DNA of 47,003 nt. Origin: a virus. Of the stretch, positions 1 through 6,902 are shown one piece after another. A program made the position numbers and the translations under genes. Positions within the stretch are counted from its first letter, which is position 1; every line of letters starts with the position of its first letter. The DNA is taken from positions 1-47,003 of the IMG/VR virus record IMGVR_UViG_3300025000_000166, one strand, 5' to 3'. The notes beneath the pieces are model-generated. The model was not told the DNA's origin. It saw only the letters and a program-made list of their open reading frames with translations, and searched no databases.

Positions 1-33
1 GTTTACGTTTGAATAATCGGAAACTTTTTTCAT
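1..33 (-). CDS. 5' end of a gene cut by the window edge
   Basis: Only the first 11 codons (MKKVSDYSNVN) are inside the window. The ATG overlaps the stop of the HNH gene in an ATGA junction and is preceded by a strong GGGAGGGG ribosome site, so the start looks real and translationally coupled. Function cannot be read from 11 residues. If the window is a closed circle, this start would run into the partial DUF551-like gene at the other edge after a one-base frame change in the run of six A residues. Confidence 0.5.
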   Translation of the reverse strand, partial: MKKVSDYSNVN

Positions 34-410
34 ACCCCTCCCTTTGATGATTGGACTTGATTCCCAAATCCACCATCTGATATCGCGGTCTTGCGACTAT
101 GACAGCTTGTGCACAGCGGATTGAGGTTGCCCTCGTCGTGCGTCCCACCCTGTGACAGCGGCACCCGGTGATCCACATGCTGAGCCATCACTCTCATCCC
201 TGTATGCACACCGAACGGATCGCTGCACCACATGTGTTTCCGCAGAAACGCTTCACGTATCCTGCGCCATGCATAGTCGTACCCGCGGACGTTGGCGCTC
301 CCGCGCTCCTGCTCCCGCAGTCGACGGTGCTCAGCGCACAGCGAACCAGACCGCACCAACTCGATGCAGCCTGGATGTACACAGGGTTTCAATGCAGCAC
401 TCGGCATCAC
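30..410 (-). CDS. HNH endonuclease
   Basis: 126 aa. The C-terminal half carries the HNH signature: D80-H81, then N95/N97 and H104, framed by a CxxC at 100-103. This is the McrA-like zinc-binding HNH nuclease common in tailed phages. The N-terminus adds further Cys/His residues (C10, C15, C25). In phages such enzymes often assist the terminase or act as nicking or homing nucleases. Here the gene is about 6 kb from terminase if the map is circular. It follows the membrane/coiled-coil gene with an ATGA overlap. An alternative start one codon downstream is equally possible. Confidence 0.85.
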   Translation of the reverse strand: MMPSAALKPCVHPGCIELVRSGSLCAEHRRLREQERGSANVRGYDYAWRRIREAFLRKHMWCSDPFGVHTGMRVMAQHVDHRVPLSQGGTHDEGNLNPLCTSCHSRKTAISDGGFGNQVQSSKGGV

Positions 411-706
411 TCTCGCTTCGTAGGCTTGAACGGCACAGGCTCATGACCAAGACACTTGAGCTGATTAACCAAAGCATGAGCCCAGTTCTTCCAGTCTCTG
501 AGTTCCTTCTCCAGTTCATCAACTCGATTCGTTAGGGGTGTCAACAACAACATCACCGTCTTCCTGATCTGCTCATTTGTTTGAGCAGTGTCGTTGTCAA
601 TACCTGAATTCACTTTCTTGCGCTGAAATAACCCAGTGATCAGCGCACCAATGATGCCGCCGACCACTCCGACCACAGCTATCCAGAACCCTGAGGACGC
701 ATCCAT
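407..706 (-). CDS. small membrane-anchored coiled-coil protein
   Basis: 99 aa. One N-terminal transmembrane segment (about residues 8-27, Gly/Val/Ile rich) is followed by a positive RKK stop-transfer motif and a heptad-like helix (about 45-85). Topology resembles phage spanin i-type or haemolysin XhlA-like accessory lysis proteins, but no family was recognised. It sits directly after a three-helix holin-like gene, which makes a lysis or membrane role plausible. It overlaps the HNH gene by 4 bases. Confidence 0.65.
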   Translation of the reverse strand: MDASSGFWIAVVGVVGGIIGALITGLFQRKKVNSGIDNDTAQTNEQIRKTVMLLLTPLTNRVDELEKELRDWKNWAHALVNQLKCLGHEPVPFKPTKRE

Positions 707-718
707 CGTGATGCGCCT

Positions 719-1057
719 TTATTCAGCGTCAGGCTTAATGAATAATTTATCCACCAGGTCATGCAGGTAATTCGCGCCTCTGCCTATGGCTGCCCCCGTG
801 AGAATAATGCCAAAGGTTGTCGTCACTATTCCTGCATTCACATACTGACCGATTAAGTAAATGAGATCGAACCGATAAACAAAAGCGCCGACGACGCCGA
901 CCGCCATGGCTACATACATCAGTACCCACTTGTAAGGCGTCATCCCCGGCACATGATCAAACGGCGCACCAAAGAGGTACTCCACTAATGATTCAACCAG
1001 GAACGCTACCAGGAAAATAACAGCCAGGATTGCCCACACGCTCAGTTCACTGTTCAT
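719..1057 (-). CDS. putative holin-like membrane protein
   Basis: 112 aa with three hydrophobic segments (about residues 8-30, 42-62 and 74-93) and a short charged C-terminus. The size and topology fit phage holins or small integral membrane proteins. It starts a short operon with the coiled-coil membrane gene and HNH. A GGAGG-type ribosome site lies just upstream. A clearer LLH-type holin is encoded at 43384-43764, so this protein could instead be a pinholin, an antiholin or a superinfection-exclusion protein. Confidence 0.55.
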   Translation of the reverse strand: MNSELSVWAILAVIFLVAFLVESLVEYLFGAPFDHVPGMTPYKWVLMYVAMAVGVVGAFVYRFDLIYLIGQYVNAGIVTTTFGIILTGAAIGRGANYLHDLVDKLFIKPDAE

Positions 1058-1133
1058 TTCAAACCTCCGTAGATTGTGAATGTAAGGTACATTTATTTAT
1101 AATAAACAATATACTCACATCGTCTGGACCTTA

Positions 1134-1149
1134 CAACGTAGGGAAAACC
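1134..1149. repeat. 16-bp direct repeat, copy 1
   Basis: CAACGTAGGGAAAACC occurs here and again at 1318-1333, both between the LuxR-HTH gene and the holin-like operon. Exact 16/16 identity and placement upstream of the next minus-strand gene suggest a paired regulator-binding site, possibly for the neighbouring LuxR-type protein. Confidence 0.6.
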
Positions 1150-1171
1150 TTATAGCACGTGTTCTCCGTGC

Positions 1172-1209
1172 GTACCCCGGGAGTGGCTGCAAGCCACGAG
1201 TGGGGCTAC
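1172..1209. repeat. GTACCCC hairpin element, copy A
   Basis: GTACCCC at 1172 pairs with GGGGcTAC ending at 1209 (one bulged C). Inside is a second perfect stem, GTGGCT/AGCCAC around a GCA loop. Related elements start at 6991, 18901 and 26751, all beginning GTACCCCG. It may act as a transcript-end or processing hairpin, but the shared outer sequence points to a dispersed repeat family. Confidence 0.7.
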
Positions 1210-1271
1210 TACGCATTAACAGAAAACGCCCGGGCACCATCCGGACGTCTTCCGACCACCATCTTCAAGGA

Positions 1272-1287
1272 GGAAAGAATGAAGTAA
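1272..1287 (+). other. possible two-codon minigene (ATG-AAG-TAA)
   Basis: A good Shine-Dalgarno (AAGGAGG at 1266-1272) precedes ATG AAG TAA on the plus strand, opposite to all neighbouring genes. Two-codon minigenes with strong ribosome sites exist in phage lambda (bar), where they trap peptidyl-tRNA. The dnaN leader here has a similar AGGAGG-ATG-AAG-TGA only because its ribosome site precedes a GTG start, so chance is a serious alternative. Confidence 0.2.
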
Positions 1288-1317
1288 CTATATCCTAATC
1301 ATTCTCCTCAGATATTT

Positions 1318-1333
1318 CAACGTAGGGAAAACC
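1318..1333. repeat. 16-bp direct repeat, copy 2
   Basis: Second exact copy of CAACGTAGGGAAAACC, starting 12 bases after the stop of the LuxR-HTH gene. The centre-to-centre distance to copy 1 is 184 bp. Confidence 0.6.
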
Positions 1334-1344
1334 ATTGCACTCCA

Positions 1345-1611
1345 TCACTCTACATCAAACGGATCCACGAGCCCCAGCTTCACCGCCTTCGCCACCGCCG
1401 ATACACACGTGGAAGACTCGAACTTCCTTTTGATCTCCGATACCAGCACCTCGACCCGGCTCTCTGATATCCCCAGCCGATCAGCGATCTTCACCTGCAG
1501 GTCACCGCGCACGATCCCCGCGAAAACCTCAAGCTGCCTGGGAGTGAAGCACAGATCCGCCAGAGTCAAAGCGTCGATTGGTTCCGTCCCTTTTCGAATT
1601 GTTTGTGCCAT
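1345..1611 (-). CDS. orphan LuxR/GerE-type HTH regulator
   Basis: 88 aa, almost only the C-terminal DNA-binding domain of LuxR/NarL proteins. The sequence has the usual LTxRQxEV-like opening (FTPRQLEVFAGIVRG), the recognition helix region IADRLGISESRVE and the tail containing AVAKAVKLGLV. No receiver or ligand domain is present. The ATG at 1609-1611 has a GAGGTG ribosome site at 6-base spacing, preferred over an upstream GTG at 1620. It overlaps the end of the previous gene by 46 bases. A second, similar orphan HTH protein is encoded at 44635-44901. Confidence 0.85.
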   Translation of the reverse strand: MAQTIRKGTEPIDALTLADLCFTPRQLEVFAGIVRGDLQVKIADRLGISESRVEVLVSEIKRKFESSTCVSAVAKAVKLGLVDPFDVE

Positions 1612-1901
1612 AACCAACACCTCGCTAACGCTGCCGGATAATCGTCCCCAGAGAACTGATGTACCGCATGCACTTGCACCACACGCTTCTTCATCCGCAG
1701 AAAGTTGCGCCAGAAAGATACCTCAGTCCGCTCGCACATCGTGATCACCATCTGGCTGAACACCTCATGCTGGTCGCCAATGAAGTCCGCCGATGCTTCT
1801 TGCCAGGCAGCCTCATCACTCAACCTGATGATGCGTTCCTTCTCAGTATCATCCGCCAGGATTTTCTGCAGCCGTGCCGCTTTTGCTTCTTGATCACTCA
1901 T
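1566..1901 (-). CDS. hypothetical protein
   Basis: 111 aa, charged N-terminus, one Trp-rich region and no recognised motif. It sits between the VRR-NUC gene (ATGAGTGA overlap) and the LuxR-HTH gene (overlap), so it is part of the early co-directional operon. Coding is supported by the tight junctions rather than by homology. Confidence 0.6.
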   Translation of the reverse strand: MSDQEAKAARLQKILADDTEKERIIRLSDEAAWQEASADFIGDQHEVFSQMVITMCERTEVSFWRNFLRMKKRVVQVHAVHQFSGDDYPAALARCWLWHKQFEKGRNQSTL

Positions 1902-2367
1902 CTAGTACCTTATCCTTTTCCGCGCTCTCCTCCCAGTTGATCGCCTTTCTCGGACTTACTTCCTCCAAATTCAGGTAATCGATGATCGTATCCCGCGCGG
2001 ATTCCCATCCAAAGCGCACCACAGCTTTGTGCCCCAGCGCTCGCAGCGCCCAGATCCATTTCGCCTGATCCGGAGAAACCTTAGCCCTGCTGGAATTTCT
2101 TTTCAGTTCAATATACAAACCGTGATACTGACCCCTCGCCACTGGCAGACAAAGATCAGGCACGCCGGCTTTCAACCCTTCCGTCTTGAGGATCCCCGCC
2201 TGTTTGCACCGCCTGGATTTGCCTGTTCCGGTGTAAGGCAGCTTCGCCCCATTCGGCACCGCGAACAACCACTCCACTTCCGGGTACTTTGCCAGCACCG
2301 CGGATTCACGACTCCAGCGCAGGAGTTCAACTTGCTCCGAGTGCTCTGAGTGGACTATTTTAGGCAT
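1894..2367 (-). CDS. VRR-NUC domain nuclease
   Basis: 157 aa. It contains the VRR-NUC (PD-(D/E)XK-like) core: GVPDLCLP, then a YIELKR strand and a later GH.AVVRFGWESA segment. The E/K of YIELK and the D of GVPD are the expected metal ligands. Stand-alone VRR-NUC proteins are frequent in phage replication regions and in type III restriction-related contexts. They resolve or trim branched DNA. It begins a gene set after a short gap and overlaps the next gene by 8 bases. Confidence 0.88.
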   Translation of the reverse strand: MPKIVHSEHSEQVELLRWSRESAVLAKYPEVEWLFAVPNGAKLPYTGTGKSRRCKQAGILKTEGLKAGVPDLCLPVARGQYHGLYIELKRNSSRAKVSPDQAKWIWALRALGHKAVVRFGWESARDTIIDYLNLEEVSPRKAINWEESAEKDKVLDE

Positions 2368-2436
2368 AGCACAGCTCCACCGTGCGTACTCCGACAGTTC
2401 GCGGTCAGAGTTTCCAATTTCCCGTATAATAAAGTC

Positions 2437-2568
2437 ATGAGAACATTCCTTTCGTTCCTCCAGGAGATCTTCGAGTGTGAGCCCCTGGGAGCGTTCGTGC
2501 TCGGCGGATTATTCATCCTTGTGCTGTGGGTGATCCTGATCATCAACACCATCACCGGCGCTTTCTAA
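2437..2568 (+). CDS. small plus-strand membrane peptide (uncertain)
   Basis: 43 aa: an amphipathic start and one clear transmembrane segment (about residues 17-39, Val/Leu/Ile rich). It is the only plus-strand candidate in the early minus-strand block. A TATAAT box ends 6 bases before the ATG, so it would be nearly leaderless, and no ribosome site is visible. It fills most of the 180-base gap between two minus-strand genes. It could be a spurious ORF. Confidence 0.3.
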   Translation: MRTFLSFLQEIFECEPLGAFVLGGLFILVLWVILIINTITGAF

Positions 2569-2767
2569 ATATTGCAGCCAATACAGCCCACAAACCCGCG
2601 AGAACACCAGAAGTCTTGCCAATCCCCTCACCATAAACCTGTGATCCATGAGGGAGAATAATTGCATTTGGATATTTCCGACTTACCATGTTGCTGATTT
2701 CAACAATCGTCTGTTGAGAAACGCCAGGAGGCATCACAATAAACACCGGTTTCATCTGAACACTCAT
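2552..2767 (-). CDS. small hypothetical protein with hydrophobic C-terminus
   Basis: 71 aa. The start at 2767 is chosen because a GGAGGAG ribosome site precedes it and the ATG overlaps the upstream stop (ATGA). The C-terminal 20 residues form a hydrophobic helix ending in FRKRR, suggesting a membrane anchor. No family recognised. Confidence 0.55.
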   Translation of the reverse strand: MSVQMKPVFIVMPPGVSQQTIVEISNMVSRKYPNAIILPHGSQVYGEGIGKTSGVLAGLWAVLAAIFRKRR

Positions 2768-3429
2768 TTCTCCTCCACTTTCTTGAACTCGATAACCCAC
2801 ACCCACGGATTAGATTCCCATGAGTAACCGCGCTTGGCATTGATGGAATCCCATAGAGCGCTGAACTTACCGCAAATTTGTGTTTTTGCCATGCTCCTTA
2901 ATTCTTGTTCACTGGCTGACTTGTAACCAAGAAAATCTCCGCTCAGTCCCTCTTCAAGTGCATCAAGGGTTGAAATATCCTGCACCCGCTCCACCCGGAT
3001 GTTGACGATTTCCAGCGTGAGCCGGCTTGCCCAGCGTGGCATGTGAATGGATGGGACATATATTCCTCTGCTATTGTGATAACCGTACAGTTTCGACCAA
3101 ACTTCAAAGTCAACATTTCTTTTATCTTGGTAAATTTGATCTACAAAATACCTGACCCCATTTCCCTCAGCACGGCAAGTTTCCCTTACCCACAACCTGT
3201 CACCTGGTTGACCGTAAGGACATTTGATATATCGCAAGAACTGCCCCGTGCCGTCAAGGTAGTCATATCCAATTTCCCACTGTCCATCTTTGGTTTCGTG
3301 GAAGCAGTAATCAGTGCCAGGAGCTGTGGGCATCAGTAAGGTTTTTACAACTCGCCTGGTCTGCGTTTTCTTTCCTTCCAGGATTGCCTTCACCATCTCA
3401 CCACTGAATAAGATCGGTCTCTCAATCAT
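2764..3429 (-). CDS. ASCH/PUA-like phage protein
   Basis: 221 aa. Opens with ERPILFSGEMVKAILEGKKTQTRR, the typical beginning of phage proteins with an ASCH (PUA-like) fold, followed by CPYGQPGDRLWVRE. ASCH domains bind RNA or modified nucleotides; the phage versions are of unproven function. It lies in a run of genes joined by ATGA overlaps. Length is normal for the family. Confidence 0.75.
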   Translation of the reverse strand: MIERPILFSGEMVKAILEGKKTQTRRVVKTLLMPTAPGTDYCFHETKDGQWEIGYDYLDGTGQFLRYIKCPYGQPGDRLWVRETCRAEGNGVRYFVDQIYQDKRNVDFEVWSKLYGYHNSRGIYVPSIHMPRWASRLTLEIVNIRVERVQDISTLDALEEGLSGDFLGYKSASEQELRSMAKTQICGKFSALWDSINAKRGYSWESNPWVWVIEFKKVEEK

Positions 3430-3761
3430 TCTTCCCTCTTTCCTGCCGGCTTCTCACTTATCAACAACCCGCAAAATGGACAATATTTGAAGCCATTTTC
3501 CTTGGATGATCCAACCTCAAAAATGAAAGTTTGTTTACAGGTAGTCTCGTAAAATCCATCCGCGTTATCTTCCCAAACACATCTGCCAGTTGGATGCTCA
3601 TGCTCCTCAACCAGGCACTCCAGCACAACCACGCGAGCACGCAAACAATCCAACTCCTCGCGCCCGGGATACTTGCGGCATTTCTCTCCCAGGTGCTTGC
3701 GCATCTTCCTGCGATCGCTCGTATCCACTACCACACCGCACCACACACACCGGGTAGCCAT
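3426..3761 (-). CDS. putative zinc-ribbon protein
   Basis: 111 aa from the ATG at 3761, which is preceded by GAGGA and overlaps the TAA of the previous gene by one base (TAATG). An N-terminal CVWCG pair and a C-terminal CPFCG motif, with further cysteines between, indicate one or two zinc ribbons. The C-terminal part resembles the Lar-like phage zinc finger layout. Function unknown, probably nucleic-acid binding. Confidence 0.6.
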   Translation of the reverse strand: MATRCVWCGVVVDTSDRRKMRKHLGEKCRKYPGREELDCLRARVVVLECLVEEHEHPTGRCVWEDNADGFYETTCKQTFIFEVGSSKENGFKYCPFCGLLISEKPAGKREE

Positions 3762-4111
3762 TAGTTGTTCCTCGATTGCAGCAACCTGGCACAACCCTTG
3801 CAGGCCAACATCATCGCCTCTTTGGGAGGCTCGTCTTTTTTGACCCTCGCACCTTTCCTGGTTAGTTGCGCCGTTGGCGGTTTTATCTTCGTGATCCGCC
3901 AGCCCTTCTCAGCGATACGTTTGCCAGCATCTTCCTTGTCATACGCCATCACATCCGTGGACCGCATGCAGAACTGGCACGTGAACAGGTACCTGGTCAA
4001 CTTTTTGAATAACCCGTGGTATTCCTTGTTGTGGTGCTCTTCGGGCACTGCGATAAGGTTTTCCTGCTCATCATTATTGTGGATGTGTTCAATCTCTTGA
4101 TCTGTCATCAT
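3761..4111 (-). CDS. hypothetical protein with CxxC motifs
   Basis: 116 aa. A CQFC motif in the middle and CKGC near the end could form a zinc site. The N-terminus is rich in D, E, N and H. No family recognised. It lies in a tightly packed operon between the PolX-like gene and the zinc-ribbon gene. Confidence 0.6.
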   Translation of the reverse strand: MMTDQEIEHIHNNDEQENLIAVPEEHHNKEYHGLFKKLTRYLFTCQFCMRSTDVMAYDKEDAGKRIAEKGWRITKIKPPTAQLTRKGARVKKDEPPKEAMMLACKGCARLLQSRNN

Positions 4112-4118
4112 TCAGCTC

Positions 4119-4649
4119 CTACATACGTTTATTAGGTTCCACCCACTCCAGCCCCAACTCCCGGAACACATCCTCTTCCTCCGGGGTATCCAGCAGCATG
4201 CCGGCCCGCCACAAGCGCCCATCAACGAAATCCATATTGCTCGGGCACATCCCGTCGTCTTTGCGCTTGGTCACCAGCTTGTGCGAGAAATACGCGTTCC
4301 CCGTCCTGATCGTGAAGACACATCCCCACTTCTCAGGCGTCGTCAGGAACAGCTCCACCACCACACCCTGGAGCCGTGCCTGTTTCATCAGCGGACCATT
4401 CTTGAGGATCTCGAACCCGTTCTCCCGCAGCACCTGCTCGATGCGCTGAGAACCGAATTCCTCAGTCCCGAACAAGTCCGCACTGACCTTCTTGGGGATC
4501 AGCACCAGCTCGATATCCCCGGCCGTGGGGGCATGCCGGCGAATACTGCCCGCGATCTCAATCCGGTCGCAGTCAGCTCTCAGCATCTCAACCACCCGGT
4601 CAGCCATGATCTTCGCAAAAGCATAAGGTAATCGTTCACCGTTACTCAT
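4119..4649 (-). CDS. DNA polymerase X-like nucleotidyltransferase
   Basis: 176 aa. The Pol beta/PolX palm signature is visible: IEIAGSIRR (GS at 34-35) followed by GDIELVLIPK (D45, E47 as metal ligands), and a C-terminal segment like the PolX end (LGLEWVEP). It is a minimal nucleotidyltransferase without the HhH and PHP domains of bacterial PolX. Such short PolX-like proteins occur in phage replication modules, where gap filling or DNA repair is assumed. The D-x-E in place of D-x-D at the metal site is worth noting. Overlaps the upstream gene by 8 bases. Confidence 0.75.
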   Translation of the reverse strand: MSNGERLPYAFAKIMADRVVEMLRADCDRIEIAGSIRRHAPTAGDIELVLIPKKVSADLFGTEEFGSQRIEQVLRENGFEILKNGPLMKQARLQGVVVELFLTTPEKWGCVFTIRTGNAYFSHKLVTKRKDDGMCPSNMDFVDGRLWRAGMLLDTPEEEDVFRELGLEWVEPNKRM

Positions 4650-4854
4650 TTGAAGTCCTCTCTATTTGATCCAGTTCTGCCTGCAGCTGGACCCTGTTTT
4701 CTTCCCACCACTTCGCCGACATACGGCCACACATCCGGGAGTAGGCAAGTTTGCGCGCCTCCTCCACCTTCTTCCTGTTCACCCCGGCTTTCATCACCAG
4801 CCTGGCGAATTCCTCCCGTACACTCTCGTGCAATAACCATTTCTTTTCTCGCAT
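4642..4854 (-). CDS. hypothetical helical protein, probably the true 3' part of a frameshifted gene
   Basis: 70 aa, strongly helical and charged (EEFARLV, KKVEEARKLAY, AKWWEENRVQLQAELDQIE). It reads like real coding sequence, unlike the overlapping frame over the same bases. It starts inside the gene that begins at 5041, in the +1 frame relative to it. It may be a separate gene (GAGGGA lies just before its ATG) or the continuation of that gene after a frame change near 4850. Confidence 0.5.
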   Translation of the reverse strand: MREKKWLLHESVREEFARLVMKAGVNRKKVEEARKLAYSRMCGRMSAKWWEENRVQLQAELDQIERTSNE

Positions 4855-5041
4855 ATTCCCTCACTTCATCCAATGTCTTGAAAGTTTGACCCTCGCACAC
4901 CCACACAAAACTGCCAGCGATCCATTCCTTGTGCGTCGGAAATCCAGCCCTGCGCAACTGCTTCCGGATGGCATTGGTATCCGTCGCATCTTTCAGCGCT
5001 GCGAGACCCCGTTTACCTTTACCGAAAGACTGGCGTTTCAT
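4646..5041 (-). CDS. hypothetical protein, C-terminal part doubtful
   Basis: 131 aa as an open frame. The first 63 residues (to about EVREYARKE) look like a normal protein; the remainder is Gly/Glu/Arg-rich frame-shadow sequence. The stop would be at 4646 but the better coding frame for the last 210 bases is that of 4642-4854. Either the two genes overlap greatly or a single gene has a +1 shift near position 4850. It overlaps the upstream gene by 4 bases. Confidence 0.5.
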   Translation of the reverse strand: MKRQSFGKGKRGLAALKDATDTNAIRKQLRRAGFPTHKEWIAGSFVWVCEGQTFKTLDEVREYARKEMVIARECTGGIRQAGDESRGEQEEGGGGAQTCLLPDVWPYVGEVVGRKQGPAAGRTGSNREDFK

Positions 5042-5994
5042 TTTTTAGCCATGGCTTTCTGCTGTGCTTTTCGGCGCTCCGAGAGATCGCTTGCTTGCAG
5101 CGACGATTGGAGCTTCAACTTCCTTATCCTGGCACATACCTGCTTCGGATTTCTTTTCATCATCCTGCCGATCTCCGGGGATTCGAGCCCCTCAGCGCTC
5201 ATCCGCAGCATAAAAGCGTCCGCCCGGGGTGTGATCCATTTCACCCTTATATCTCCGCGCCGGGGATGGCGGAACTTTTCAGCATCACTGCGCTTCACAA
5301 ACCAGTAAGCCCAGTTTCCATCATCCCGTCCGCCGATAAAATAACACTGCATTGCCGGCAGACTATGGTTCACCCGGATGTCAGTCAGCACGGTCCTGCC
5401 ATTCTTCAATCCGTGCATCTTCGCCACCTGAGGAGTCGTCAGCCATTCATCACCCCAGCGAGCCTGTGCCTTTTCCACCAGGCGTCTCAGGTAACCGGGT
5501 TTCATCTTTTCCACTTTGAAATAAGGCCAGTGCTCCGGACGCGTCGCCCAGTATTTCAGATGCTCAAAGTTGATCAAGGTAATGTCACGGCATTCAGTGA
5601 CTGCCGGCTTGCCTTCCATGATCCCCAGGCGCACCCAGGCAGGAACCGTGTGGCTGTCCAGCCCCATGAGCTGGCACACCCGGTGAGCTGTCATCCAGCC
5701 ATTGACCCGGATCGGAGCCGTAAGCCCCTGGCGCGTCCATCGGATCTTGATCGCATTGGTCGACCTTCCAAGGACTTCCGCCATTTCAGCCATTGTCAGG
5801 ATGCCCAGGTTTGCCTGCAGGAACTCATCCTCTGATTTTGACCATGCCGGCATCCGCACCCGCGGCGCTTTTTCACCACGCACTACACCTCCGCGGGATT
5901 GGAGGATTACAGCAGGAAAGCCAAAGGAAAGCATCGAATCTGAAACGATGGTATTGACCGTCAGCTCAAGATCGAATGCCTGATCTACACTCAT
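5038..5994 (-). CDS. DNA-binding protein with two Myb/HTH-like segments
   Basis: 318 aa from the ATG at 5994, which overlaps the ParB-like stop in ATGA. A SANT/Myb-like motif lies at about residues 50-90 (WSKSEDEFL, EMAEVLGRSTNAIKIRWTR), and a similar helical motif near the C-terminus (ADAFMLRMSAEGLESPEIGRMM). The middle has a further HTH-like VCQLMGLDSHTVPAWVRLG. Together they suggest a multi-HTH DNA-binding protein, perhaps binding repeated sites. It is coupled to two ParB-like genes, so a role in partition or replication is possible. Confidence 0.65.
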   Translation of the reverse strand: MSVDQAFDLELTVNTIVSDSMLSFGFPAVILQSRGGVVRGEKAPRVRMPAWSKSEDEFLQANLGILTMAEMAEVLGRSTNAIKIRWTRQGLTAPIRVNGWMTAHRVCQLMGLDSHTVPAWVRLGIMEGKPAVTECRDITLINFEHLKYWATRPEHWPYFKVEKMKPGYLRRLVEKAQARWGDEWLTTPQVAKMHGLKNGRTVLTDIRVNHSLPAMQCYFIGGRDDGNWAYWFVKRSDAEKFRHPRRGDIRVKWITPRADAFMLRMSAEGLESPEIGRMMKRNPKQVCARIRKLKLQSSLQASDLSERRKAQQKAMAKK

Positions 5995-6902
5995 TGAGAC
6001 CGCTCCACCAGGTCGGTAATGAATTCCACCAGCGCGCATCCGCTGCAGGTCGCAGAAGATGCCTGGGGACGCAGCACACATTCGTCACATACCTTTTTCG
6101 CGCTGGCTTCCACCAGTTGCCACGGCGGGACCGTACCGGCAGCCATAAAAATGTCATACCTGGGATGGTTGATCTCGCCGGCGTTCACCGTTGCCAGCCT
6201 CACAGCCGGACACTCGGTTTTTGGAATGCGTACCTCACGCGCGTGCCTGGTCATTCGCGTACAAGCCTCAACCCCAGCCTTCACACTTGCCCCGCGTGCC
6301 GAAAGAGTCTTTGCCAACTCGACCCTGTGCTCTGAATTTTCGATACCCAGCAGCGCATTCACCAGCCTGGAATCTTTTGGAAGTCTCCCGTCCATGATCA
6401 ACGCCTGCACCGGTTCTTCCAGTTCCAGCAGCTTTAAGCGTGAATTGATCAACGTACTGTTGGATCCTATCTTTTGGCTGATCTCGTTGACCGAAAGCCC
6501 CAGCTGCTCTTTCATGCGTTTGAACGCCCTGGCTTCTTCGATGGGGTTGAGGTCCGCCCGCTGCATGTTGGCGATCACTGCCAGAACCAACCTGCGCTCC
6601 GGTCCGATCTCGGTCGGAGGGCTTACCAGGCAGCGGATGTTTGTAAATCCAAGTTGTTTTACAGCTCTCAAGCGCCGCTCGCCATCGATCAGGATGAATG
6701 CCTGGGTTTTGTTGTCTCCATCGCTGGAGTTCATCGCCACGAAATGCGGACCTTCGACCGTGATCGGGTGCAGCAAGCCTTCGCTCTTGATGGACGCTGC
6801 CAGCTCACCAATTCCCTCCACCCCGAAGATCTCCCGCGGTTGGTCCGGGTTGACCAGGATCTGGTCTACAGCAATTTGCTGAATTCTCTGTTGAGCAGTC
6901 AT
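5991..6902 (-). CDS. ParB-like protein with C-terminal Cys motif
   Basis: 303 aa. N-terminal ParB/Srx-like nuclease-fold domain: IQQIAVDQILVNPDQPRE, DGERRLRAVKQLG (74-85) and the HTH part LNPIEEARAFKRM. The C-terminus carries CDEC and CSGC pairs, which could bind zinc. ParB proteins bind DNA sites and use CTP to clamp; phage copies serve plasmid partition, anti-restriction or gene regulation. No ParA is seen nearby. It is the second of two adjacent ParB-like genes (ATGA overlap), so a paired function is likely. Confidence 0.85.
   Translation of the reverse strand: MTAQQRIQQIAVDQILVNPDQPREIFGVEGIGELAASIKSEGLLHPITVEGPHFVAMNSSDGDNKTQAFILIDGERRLRAVKQLGFTNIRCLVSPPTEIGPERRLVLAVIANMQRADLNPIEEARAFKRMKEQLGLSVNEISQKIGSNSTLINSRLKLLELEEPVQALIMDGRLPKDSRLVNALLGIENSEHRVELAKTLSARGASVKAGVEACTRMTRHAREVRIPKTECPAVRLATVNAGEINHPRYDIFMAAGTVPPWQLVEASAKKVCDECVLRPQASSATCSGCALVEFITDLVERSQ

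Noticed and set aside
5995-6081. Longer start for the Myb/HTH protein
   Set aside because: It would read through the ParB-like gene in another frame; the ATGA overlap at 5994 fits the other junctions.
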